From the NCBI GenBank assembly GCA_036003705.1, contig DASYSE010000105.1, forward strand, positions 14,259 to 78,258: 64,000 bases of DNA, written 5' to 3'. The notes under the pieces are model-generated. The model made no database searches. It was not told where the DNA came from and worked only from the letters and a program-made list of their open reading frames with translations. Each line of letters opens with the position of its first letter. The stretch's first letter is position 1. The stretch comes from CALGFH01 sp036003705. Lineage in GTDB: Bacteria > Actinomycetota > CALGFH01. The translations under genes were made by a program, and so were the position numbers. Below are positions 1-8,990 of this stretch, in pieces.

Positions 1-2
1 CC

Positions 3-837
3 GGCAAGGGCAACGACCAGGTACGGTTCGAGGTCAGCTGCGGCGCGCTCGCCCCCGACCTGGAGGTCCTGGCGCCGGTCAGGGACTCGGCCATGAGCCG
101 CCCGGAGGCGATCGCCTACGCCGACAAGCACGGTCTCGACCTCGGCGGGATCACCGAGGCCAGGCCGTATTCGGTCGACCAGAACCTGTGGGGCCGCACC
201 ATCGAGGCCGGAGTGCTCGAGGACCCGTGGCTGGCCCCGCCCGAGGACGCCTTTGCCTGGACGGTCTCGCCGGCGGCCGCCGGCGGGTCGCGCGAGGTGG
301 TGGTCGGGTTCGAGGCGGGCGTCCCGGTCGTCCTCGACGTCGAGGCGATCGGGCTGGCCGGGGTGGTGGCCGCGCTCAACCGGCTCGGGGGCGAGGCCGG
401 GTTCGGGCGGGTCGACATGATGGAGAACCGGCGGGTCGGCATCAAGAGCCGCGAGGTCTACGAGGTGCCGGGCGCCCTGGCCGTGATCGCCGCCCACCGC
501 GACCTCGAGGACCTGACCCTCGACCGCGACGTGCTCCACGAGAAGGCGCGGCTGGAGATCCGCTACGCCGAGCTGGTCTACGACGGTCTCTGGTTCTCGC
601 CGCTCAAGGCGGCCCTCGACGCGTTCGTCGCCGAGACCCAGCCGGCCGTCACCGGGGAGGTCCGCCTGGAGCTGTCGCCTGGCCGCTGCCAGGCCACCGG
701 GCGCCGGGCCGAGCGGCCCCTGTACCGGCCCGACCTGGCCACCTACGAGACCGGCGACGCCTTCGACCACGACGCCGGCCGCGGGTTCGTGGCCCTCTGG
801 GGCCTGCCCGCCCGGACCTGGGCCCGGGTCCACGGGG

Positions 838-845
<8 letters not shown>
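3..845 (+). CDS. argG: Argininosuccinate synthase, C-terminal part (5' end outside window)
   Basis: Joins citrulline and aspartate with ATP to give argininosuccinate, the penultimate step of arginine synthesis, in the cytoplasm. The frame is open from base 3, so the N-terminal ATP-pyrophosphatase domain with its SGG loop lies before the window. What remains is the synthetase and C-terminal oligomerisation part, with family landmarks such as YSVDQNLWGR followed by GVLEDPW and PPEDAFAWT, and ENRRVGIKSREVYE further on. The stop codon overlaps the start of argH by 8 bases, so the two are translationally coupled in one operon. The family assignment is firm; the start cannot be seen. Confidence 0.93.
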
Positions 846-2322
<1,477 letters not shown>

Positions 2323-2345
2323 GAGACCCCCTGCCGCAGTGCGGC

Positions 2346-2455
2346 TGTGGACCTGCGGTCCCCGGTGTAGACCTGCGGTCCCCGGTGTGACCTGCGGTCC
2401 CCGGTGTGGACCTGCGGCCCCGGTGTGGACCCGCGGTCCCCGCTGTGGACCCGCC
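2346..2455. repeat. Tandem array of about 5.6 copies of a 19-20 bp hairpin unit
   Basis: Units read TGTGGACCTGCGGTCCCCGG with single-base changes and one-base length differences. Each complete unit contains an inverted repeat GGACC-TGC-GGTCC (some copies with one change), so every copy can fold as a small hairpin on either strand. The array sits in the 230-bp gap between two convergent genes, argH and the anti-sigma-like gene, which fits a bidirectional transcription-stopping region. There is no U-run, so it is not a classical intrinsic terminator. A protein-binding array or simple repeat expansion are alternatives. Confidence 0.7.
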
Positions 2456-2552
2456 CCCTCGATACGTGATGAGCGGTTCCCTTCTGGCGGTGACGTGGCC
2501 GCTGGGGTCCGCCCCGCGACTGTCGACGCGACTCTCGACCGGAAACCGCCGT

Positions 2553-3389
2553 TCAGCGCATCGACTCGGCGATGCGCAGGGCCTCCGGCTTGGAGATCTC
2601 GCCCTCCAGACGCAGGGTCAGCTCGCCCCGCTGCCAGATCAGGGTGTTGCCGGCCAGTCGGGTCTGCTCCTCCCGGAAGGTGCCGCCGGCATCGCGGTAG
2701 GTGAAGAAGTGGGGCTCGCCGCTGAACCAGTAGCCGGGCTCACCGGCGACCGTCACCTCCTCGACCAGCCCCATTCCGGTGACCTTCTTGATGAATTCCG
2801 GGGTCGGCTGGCCCCGGAACTGGGTGATGAGCAGGCCGACGTCGGTGAACCGGGAGGCGGGCAGGCCAGGCTGCGCCCGGTAGACCAGGTCCACCCGGCC
2901 GCCTTCGGGCACGGCCTGGTTGACGAACACGGCGCTCGGGCGCTGGAGGGCGCCGACGCGGGGAACCAGGACCGGGAAGGCGACCCGGCGCCGGGCCTCC
3001 TCGAGGGTGACCTGCTCGCCGAGCCCGAGGTCCAGGCGGTTGCTGGGCCGGGTGGTCGCGGTCGGCGGTGGCGGCTCCCCGATGCGGACCTCGACCCCGC
3101 GGAGCCCGAGCCGCCGGGCCACCGCCTCCCTGGTCCCCGGAGAGGCGACCAGCACGGCCGCCGCCAGCACGGCCGCGACCATCCCGGCCAGGGCCAGCCG
3201 CCGCCACCCGGGCAGGCGCAGCACGCCGGCCAGCCAGCCTCGCGGCCGCCGATCGGCCGGGGCGGTGGCCGGCGCCTCGCCCAGCCGGGCGGTCACGGCC
3301 GCGGCCAGGTCGGGGGTGGGCGGGAACTCCAGGGAGGCGCCGAGATCGGACAGCGCCCAATCCAGGTCGCCCAGCTCGCGCTGGCTCAT
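2553..3389 (-). CDS. Probable membrane-anchored anti-sigma factor (DUF4367-like C-terminus)
   Basis: 278 residues: a short cytoplasmic N-terminal region (about 1-62) with no clear zinc anti-sigma HxxxCxxC motif, one transmembrane helix (about residues 64-83, rich in A, V, L), then an extracytoplasmic domain resembling the DUF4367 family often found in anti-sigma proteins. Its ATG overlaps the stop of the ECF sigma gene by four bases (ATGA), so the two are co-translated, the usual layout for a sigma factor and its inhibitor. I infer that it holds the sigma factor inactive at the membrane until a signal is sensed outside. The function rests on position and topology rather than on a recognised inhibitory motif. 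Confidence 0.7.
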   Translation of the reverse strand: MSQRELGDLDWALSDLGASLEFPPTPDLAAAVTARLGEAPATAPADRRPRGWLAGVLRLPGWRRLALAGMVAAVLAAAVLVASPGTREAVARRLGLRGVEVRIGEPPPPTATTRPSNRLDLGLGEQVTLEEARRRVAFPVLVPRVGALQRPSAVFVNQAVPEGGRVDLVYRAQPGLPASRFTDVGLLITQFRGQPTPEFIKKVTGMGLVEEVTVAGEPGYWFSGEPHFFTYRDAGGTFREEQTRLAGNTLIWQRGELTLRLEGEISKPEALRIAESMR

Positions 3390-4042
3390 CGCTCACCTCC
3401 CCGCAGCTTGGACGCGCGCAGCGGCCCGCCGCCCTGCTCGGCCAGGACCACCCGCAGGCGCTCGAGCGCCCGCGAGAGGCGCGACTTCACCGTGCCCGGC
3501 CGGCACCCGAGCGCGCTGGCCATCTCGGCCTCCGACAGCTCCAGGAAGTAGCGGCAGGTGATCACCTGCCGGTCGGCCTCGCCGAGGCGCCCGACGGCGG
3601 CCAGCAGCAGCCGTCGCTGCTCGATGGCCAGCGCCGCCGCCTCGGGGGACGGGGCCGCGTCCCCCGAGGGGCGGTCCTCGGCGACCCGCAGCGCGAGGTC
3701 GTCCTGGCGCCGGCCGGTGCGGCGGCGGTTGCGGGCCTCGTTGGCCACGATGGCCAGCAGCCACGGCCGGAACGGGGCCCCGGTCCTGAACCGCGAAAGC
3801 GCGTACCAGGCCTTCACGAACCCCTCCTGGGCGGCGTCCTCGGCGTCGGCCGTCCTTCCCGCGATCACGTACGCCGTGCGGAAGGCGAGGTCCTGGTAGC
3901 GCCGTACCAACGCCTCATAGGCACGCGCATCACCCCCTCGTGCCTGCTCGACGAGCTCCTGGTCGTCCAGTGGTCGGCCCTCCACGGACTCGGTCTCACC
4001 CATCGATACACCATCGACCGCCGATCGGTTCCGGCCTCCCAT
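3386..4042 (-). CDS. ECF-type RNA polymerase sigma factor (sigma-70 family)
   Basis: 218 residues with a sigma-70 region 2 (about residues 40-95, including DAEDAAQEGFVKAW for core binding and -10 recognition) and a region 4 helix-turn-helix (about 150-200, with SEAEMASALGCRPGTVKSRL). Between them is a short acidic/proline linker and no region 3, as in extracytoplasmic-function sigma factors. The start at 4042 is uncertain: an internal ATG at 4003 would give 205 residues and still precede the conserved part. Neither has a well-placed Shine-Dalgarno; an AGGGGAGG lies 17 nt before the first. It overlaps the anti-sigma-like gene, forming a two-gene signalling unit. Confidence 0.9.
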   Translation of the reverse strand: MGGRNRSAVDGVSMGETESVEGRPLDDQELVEQARGGDARAYEALVRRYQDLAFRTAYVIAGRTADAEDAAQEGFVKAWYALSRFRTGAPFRPWLLAIVANEARNRRRTGRRQDDLALRVAEDRPSGDAAPSPEAAALAIEQRRLLLAAVGRLGEADRQVITCRYFLELSEAEMASALGCRPGTVKSRLSRALERLRVVLAEQGGGPLRASKLRGGER

Positions 4043-4099
4043 GCGATCGTGGTCTCTAGCCTCCCCTGACGGGCGGCCACCCAGCCACCGGAGCAGCGG

Positions 4100-6253
4100 T
4101 CACTGCCAGCGGCGGTCGTGGCCGAGGAGCTCGCCGACGCGGGCCGCGGTCTCGGGACGGGCGAAGAGGTAGCCCTGGGCGTAGTCGCAGCCGAGCTGGT
4201 CGAGCTTGGCGAGCTGTCGGGGGGTCTCGACGCCCTCGGCGATGACGGTCAGGCCGAGGGTGTGGCCCAGGCCGATGACGGCGGCGACCATGGCGTCGTC
4301 GGACGGGTCGAGGTCGAGCCGGGCCACGAACGAGCGGTCGATCTTGAGGGAGGAGATCGGCAGGTACTGCAGGGAGGCGAGGGAGGAGTAGCCGGTGCCG
4401 AAGTCGTCGACCGAGACGCGGACGCCGAGGGCCGACAGGCGCTTGAGGGTGGTGGCGGCCGAGGCAGGGTTGGTGGCCAGGGCCCGTTCGGTGACCTCCA
4501 GGCACAGCCGGTCGGGGTCGGTGCCGGTGTCGGCCAGGGCACCGGCGACCAGGTCGATCAGGTGGGGCTCGGTGAACTGGCGCGGAGACAGGTTGACGTG
4601 CATGGTCGGGGGCAGCGGCCGCGGTCCCTTGGCCCGCCAGCGGGCGGCCTGGCGGCAGCCCTCGGCCAGCACCCAGGCGCCGAGGGGGACGATCAGGCCG
4701 GTCTCCTCGGCGAAGGGCACGAACTCGGCCGGCAGGCGCTGGCCGCGGCCCGGCTGCTCCCACCGGACCAGCGCCTCCACCCCGACCAGCCGGCCCTCCT
4801 TGAGGGAGACGATCGGCTGGTAGAGGGCGCGCAGCTCGTCGGCGTCGACCGCGTGGCGCAGCGCCCGCTCGAGCTCCAGGCGCTCGATCAGCTGGGCTCT
4901 GACGGTCTCGTCGAACAGCTCGTAGATGCCGCCACCGCGCTGCTTGGCCCGCTGCAGGGCGGTGTCGGCGTCCGACAGCAGCGAGTCGGCCCGGCGCGTT
5001 CGCGACCCGGTGAGGGCGATCCCGATGCTGGCCGAGACCACGATCTCCTGCCCGCCGACCGCGAACGGGGTGGCCAGCCCGGCGGTGATCCGCTCGGCGA
5101 GGCGGACCGCGTCGCGCTCGTGGCCGAGGTCCGGGCACAGCACGGCGAACTCGTCGCTGCCGAAGCGCGAGACGGTGTCGCTGGGCCGCAGGATGCTGCG
5201 CAGGCGGCCGGCGACCGCCACCAGCAGCCGGTCGACGGCGTCGTCGCCGAACCGCTCGCCGACCTCCTTGAAGCGATCGAGGTCGAGCACGAGCACGGTG
5301 GCGAGGGCCGGCTCGCGGCCAAGGCGGGCCAGGGTCATCTCCAGCCGGTCGAGGAACAGGCTGCGGTTGGGCAGCCCGGTCAGGGCGTCGTGGGTGGCCC
5401 GCCAGGCCAGCTGGTCCTCGGGGTGCCTGCCCTCGCGTAGATCCACCAGCTGCCGGACCACGTAGCGGGGACGCCCCTGGCCGTCGAGATGGAGCGGTTC
5501 GCCGCGCTGGTTGGTGGCCAGCCAGGTGTTGCAGAGCACCGAGATCGCCTCTCCGTCGACGCGCCGGCAGCGTTCCTGGAGCTGGTAGCCGGTGGTCTCG
5601 CCGGCGAGCACGCGCTGGAGCTGCTCGGTGTCGGCGTCCCGGTCCTCGGGATGGACGATGGCCTGGTAGCCGGCGGCCAGCAGGGCCGCCGGGGGGTGGC
5701 CGACCAGCGCGCACAGGGCGGTGTTGACCTTGAGGAAGCGGCCGTCGGGGCCGACCACGGCGGTGGCCACCGGCGCGGCGGCCATGCAGCTCCAGACCCG
5801 TTCCAGCTCCTCGCCGGGCTGGCCATCAAGCCCTTCGGGCGGTGGGAGGGCGACCGGCGCGAAGGCCAGCCCGCAGACCTCGCGCAGGGTCGTCACCAGC
5901 TCGTCGAGGTCGACGTCCTTCTCGAGACAGGCGTGGGCGCCCCGGTCGAACGCCTCGCGCCGCAGCTCCTGCGAGGCGAAGGCCGAGAGGGCGACGACCC
6001 TGGCCGCCGGGACGCGGCGGCGCAGCTCGGCGATCAGGTCGGGGCCGTCGACCCCGGGCATCCCGAGGTCGAGCACGACCACGTCGGGCGCCTGGTCGGC
6101 GGCCAGCCGCAGCGTCTCGCCGCCGTTCCCGGCCTCCCCGACCAGCTGGAAGCCTCGGCCCTGGAGGGTCGTCCTGAGCAGCGCTCGCAGCTCCGGGATG
6201 TCGTCGGCGATCAGGACGCGGATCGGTGCCCTGGCGTGGAGGGCCAAGTCCAT
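4100..6253 (-). CDS. Response-regulator cyclic-di-GMP protein: REC-PAS-GGDEF-EAL
   Basis: 717 residues when started at 6253, where an AGGAGG lies just before the ATG. Order: receiver domain (about 8-125, phospho-acceptor Asp in VVVLDLGMPG), PAS domain (about 150-270), GGDEF diguanylate cyclase domain (about 290-450) and EAL phosphodiesterase domain (about 465-710). The cyclase motif reads GSDEF rather than GGDEF. The EAL domain keeps EALVRW and DDFGTGYSSL, both needed for cyclic-di-GMP hydrolysis. I infer a phosphorylation-controlled enzyme that lowers, or balances, cellular cyclic-di-GMP. No cognate kinase is adjacent. An upstream in-frame extension is open but lacks any domain and was excluded. 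Confidence 0.9.
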   Translation of the reverse strand: MDLALHARAPIRVLIADDIPELRALLRTTLQGRGFQLVGEAGNGGETLRLAADQAPDVVVLDLGMPGVDGPDLIAELRRRVPAARVVALSAFASQELRREAFDRGAHACLEKDVDLDELVTTLREVCGLAFAPVALPPPEGLDGQPGEELERVWSCMAAAPVATAVVGPDGRFLKVNTALCALVGHPPAALLAAGYQAIVHPEDRDADTEQLQRVLAGETTGYQLQERCRRVDGEAISVLCNTWLATNQRGEPLHLDGQGRPRYVVRQLVDLREGRHPEDQLAWRATHDALTGLPNRSLFLDRLEMTLARLGREPALATVLVLDLDRFKEVGERFGDDAVDRLLVAVAGRLRSILRPSDTVSRFGSDEFAVLCPDLGHERDAVRLAERITAGLATPFAVGGQEIVVSASIGIALTGSRTRRADSLLSDADTALQRAKQRGGGIYELFDETVRAQLIERLELERALRHAVDADELRALYQPIVSLKEGRLVGVEALVRWEQPGRGQRLPAEFVPFAEETGLIVPLGAWVLAEGCRQAARWRAKGPRPLPPTMHVNLSPRQFTEPHLIDLVAGALADTGTDPDRLCLEVTERALATNPASAATTLKRLSALGVRVSVDDFGTGYSSLASLQYLPISSLKIDRSFVARLDLDPSDDAMVAAVIGLGHTLGLTVIAEGVETPRQLAKLDQLGCDYAQGYLFARPETAARVGELLGHDRRWQ

Positions 6254-6623
6254 GCTCCTCCTGAGGAACGGACGGCAGAACAGCCAGCCGGGGCGGCGCC
6301 CCGGCTGGCGTGGATCGAGCCGCCATGCTGACGCTTCGGACCGCCCGCACCAATAGACCGGATGAATACTCTTGACTGTCCCCTCAACGGGGGACGACGA
6401 GCGGTCCCGTGTCAGCACGGGGATGCGCCGCAGGCGCGCTCTGGGTACGGGCCGCCCACCTCGACGACCCGGCCGACGCGGACGCGGTCGCCACGGTCCT
6501 GGAGCGCCGGCGCCAGCCAACCCGTATGGGATGACTAGGTGCCTTCGGGCTATTGCCTTGAGCGGCGGCCTGGGGTGAGGATCGCGGCATTCGTCCGGTG
6601 CATCAGCGAACCAGGGGGGGCCT
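6254..6623. other. 370-bp divergent intergenic region with a short hairpin and a coding-like stretch
   Basis: Separates the leftward REC-PAS-GGDEF-EAL gene from the rightward gene at 6624. It holds a perfect 6-bp hairpin, GTCCCC/GGGGAC at 6378-6395 with a 6-nt loop. Bases about 6400-6537 can be read on the plus strand as a protein-like run ending LDDPADADAVATVLERRR, without a start codon or ribosome site; it could be the end of a vanished gene. I do not recognise its family. No convincing -35/-10 pair was found for either flanking gene. Confidence 0.35.
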
Positions 6624-8081
6624 GTGCCGAGAACCGGCTTTGATCCACGCGCCCACGGATTCCACTTCGCCAACGAGTTCGTGGACAAGGTCGTCACCAT
6701 CCCCGGCTACGGCGAGGTCGCCACCGACGGCCGTTCGGGCGGCATGGCGTATGCGGCGCTCGACTACTGGTTCGCGGGCCTGCCGGTCCCCTCGCACCGC
6801 CCGGACGACTTCCCCGACCGGGCCGTGCCCGAGGACGGCACCCGCCTGGCCGACTTCATCCACAAGCGGCTGTTCGACAGCTTCGCCACCTGGAGCGCCC
6901 GCCAGTTCCTGACCTGGACGCTGGCCGAGGACCACCCGACCTGGTCCTCGGCCGGCGTTGCCAGGCGGACCAGCGAGGAGCTGCCACGGCTGCGGCGCAG
7001 CATCGACGCCGGCCGCCCGGTGGTGCTCGGCCTGATCGGCGCGCGGAGCCTGGACGAGGTGGCCCGCAACCGGCAGGTGGTCGCCTACGGCTACGACGAG
7101 GACGGGGTCGGGCCTCCCGCATCGTCGGGCGGGCTCCCGATCCGGGTGTACGTCTACGACAGCCACCACCCCGACCGGGAGGTCGTGCTGGCCTTCGAGC
7201 CGGACGGCTCGCAGCTGGAGGGCAGCGAGTCCGGCGGTCCGTGGCGGGGGCTGTTCCTGCAGGACTACGCCCGCGAGCGCCCGCCCTACATCGACATCGG
7301 CGCCGCCAAGGGCATCTGGGTGAACTCCTGGACGCCCACCCTCGGCGGCAACTTCGTCGCCCAGTTCACCGCCCGCAACTACGGCGACTACCGGGCCCAC
7401 CTGGCCGAGCTGCGCCTTGCCGTACGCGGTCCGGCGGGCGAGAACCTCGACCGCTTCCTGGGCGGCGACGGCGACCCGACCCCGCTGGAGCCGGGCGAGG
7501 AGCGGGCGGTCTTCAAGGCCAGCGACGGCTTCGGCACGGTCGCCGGCAGCTACGCCATCGCCGCCGGCTACCTGTCGGCGCAGGGCTGCTGGCTCGGCAT
7601 CCCGCCGGGGGAGCCGGCGGCGGTCGACGAGGTCGGGGTCACGGTGGTCCCGCCGCCCCGCCGGACCCGGGTCACGGTCACCTTCACCCGGGTCACCGTC
7701 GAGGACGCCGACGCCCTCGGCGGCCGGCTGGCCCTGCGCCTGGCCGTCGGCGACCAGGCAGCCCACTGGCCAGAGGAGGCGGCGGTCGACGTCGAGGACG
7801 GCAAGCGGTTCGACCTGGACCGGCGGTTCGACCTGGTCCTCAACCCCAGCTCGGTGCTGCTGGTGGCGGTCACGGGCACGGCCGCCGACGGGACGCCCGC
7901 CGGGGTCGTGCGCGAGCCCTACCTCGGCCTTGACGACTGGGGCGCCGGCGAGCACACCTACCGGAGTCGCCTCGCCGGCCCGGGCTCCGCCAGCCAGGAT
8001 CCGGAACGTCCCGGGCCCGACGCCGTCGAGGGCCCCTGGACCGTCGAGTTCGCCATCGAGGTCACCCCGCTGGACTCCTGA
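6624..8081 (+). CDS. Papain-fold-like protein lacking the catalytic Cys and His (putative pseudoenzyme)
   Basis: 485 residues, GTG start at 6624 behind an AGGGGGGG ribosome site. The first ~225 residues resemble a family of actinobacterial hypothetical proteins whose members, from memory, show GLCGGM, then NHQVLAYGYD, then YDPNHP, a Cys-His-Asn/Asp order typical of papain-like peptidases. Here the matching stretches are GRSGGMAYAALD (about residue 38), NRQVVAYGYD (about 149) and VYDSHHPD, so the Cys is replaced by Ser and the His by Arg. The C-terminal 260 residues look like two beta-rich domains. No signal peptide is visible, so it may be cytoplasmic. Function unknown; binding rather than catalysis is my inference. 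Confidence 0.6.
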   Translation: MPRTGFDPRAHGFHFANEFVDKVVTIPGYGEVATDGRSGGMAYAALDYWFAGLPVPSHRPDDFPDRAVPEDGTRLADFIHKRLFDSFATWSARQFLTWTLAEDHPTWSSAGVARRTSEELPRLRRSIDAGRPVVLGLIGARSLDEVARNRQVVAYGYDEDGVGPPASSGGLPIRVYVYDSHHPDREVVLAFEPDGSQLEGSESGGPWRGLFLQDYARERPPYIDIGAAKGIWVNSWTPTLGGNFVAQFTARNYGDYRAHLAELRLAVRGPAGENLDRFLGGDGDPTPLEPGEERAVFKASDGFGTVAGSYAIAAGYLSAQGCWLGIPPGEPAAVDEVGVTVVPPPRRTRVTVTFTRVTVEDADALGGRLALRLAVGDQAAHWPEEAAVDVEDGKRFDLDRRFDLVLNPSSVLLVAVTGTAADGTPAGVVREPYLGLDDWGAGEHTYRSRLAGPGSASQDPERPGPDAVEGPWTVEFAIEVTPLDS

Positions 8082-8111
8082 CCGGGCGGGGACGGGTTCC
8101 GCGCCGTGCCG

Positions 8112-8975
8112 CTACCGGGGCGTGCCGGCCCGACCGGGCAGGCCCATGATGCGTCGCTTGGTGGCGTCGGCCACCCCGGTCGGCATGGCGGCGAACGCGG
8201 CCACCAGCAGGCGGCTGCGGGCCGGGACGACATATCGGGGTGCGGGCCGGTCGACCGTGGCCGCCTTCACGATGGCCCGGCCGGCCGGGGCCGGCCCCGG
8301 CGCGAACCGGTACACCCGCGCCCAGGCCGCGTCCGTGCCGGCCAGGGTTGCCGCGTACGGCGAGGCCGGGTCCCGGTAGGGGCCGAGGCTGGAGAGCGCC
8401 CTCGCGGCGAACCCGGTCCGGAGCGCGCCCGGCTCGACCAGCACCACCGTGATCCCGAACGGGCGCAGCTCCATGCGCAGGGCCTCGGTGATCGCCGCCG
8501 CCGCGTGCTTGCTGGCGTTGTAGGCGCCGAGCAGGGGCATGGTCACCCGGCCCATGATGCTGCCGACGTTGACCACCCGGCCCTGGCCCCGTTCCCGCAT
8601 CCTTGGAAGGAACGCACGGGTCGCGGCCAGCAGCCCGAACACGTTGGTGTCGAACAGCTCCCGGAGGTCCTGGTCGGCCAGCGCCTCCAGCGGGCCCGGG
8701 AGGGCGAAGCCGGCGCTGTTGACCAGGACGTCGAGGCCGCGACCGCCGGTCCGCCGCTCGACCTGGGCCCGCGCGGCCTCGATCGAGGCCGGGTCGGTCA
8801 CGTCCAGCACCAGCGGCTCCAGCCGGCCACCGGTGGAGCGGGCCAGCGCGGCCAGGGCGTCGGGGCGGCGGCCGCCGGCCAGGACCAGGTGCCCTGCCCT
8901 GGTCAGGCGCAGGGCGGCATCCCGACCGATGCCCGAGGTGGCGCCGGTGATCAGGATGCTCCGTGATGCGCTCAT
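8112..8975 (-). CDS. Short-chain dehydrogenase/reductase (classical SDR)
   Basis: 287 residues starting MSASRSILITGATSGIG. The Rossmann cofactor loop TGATSGIG is at residues 10-17, the NSAG motif (variant of NNAG) near 86, and the catalytic Ser-Tyr-Lys as GSIMG, then YNASKHA near 150. A C-terminal extension with basic residues (ATKRRIMG) resembles lipid- or retinol-type SDRs, so a membrane-associated substrate is possible. The substrate cannot be told from sequence. The start codon lies only 15 bp from that of the divergent peptidase gene, with no Shine-Dalgarno, suggesting a leaderless transcript. Long open extension upstream on this strand is a shadow of the peptidase gene. Confidence 0.85.
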   Translation of the reverse strand: MSASRSILITGATSGIGRDAALRLTRAGHLVLAGGRRPDALAALARSTGGRLEPLVLDVTDPASIEAARAQVERRTGGRGLDVLVNSAGFALPGPLEALADQDLRELFDTNVFGLLAATRAFLPRMRERGQGRVVNVGSIMGRVTMPLLGAYNASKHAAAAITEALRMELRPFGITVVLVEPGALRTGFAARALSSLGPYRDPASPYAATLAGTDAAWARVYRFAPGPAPAGRAIVKAATVDRPAPRYVVPARSRLLVAAFAAMPTGVADATKRRIMGLPGRAGTPR

Positions 8976-8978
8976 GAG

Positions 8979-8984
8979 TAGGAT
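8979..8984 (+). promoter_or_regulatory. -10 element TAGGAT for a leaderless S9 peptidase mRNA
   Basis: TAGGAT fits the TANNNT consensus and is followed by 6 nt and then the ATG at 8991, which would put the transcription start on the A of the start codon. No Shine-Dalgarno exists in the 15-bp gap, which supports leaderless transcription. Any -35 box would lie inside the divergent SDR gene. Confidence 0.55.
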
Positions 8985-8990
8985 GCTGTC

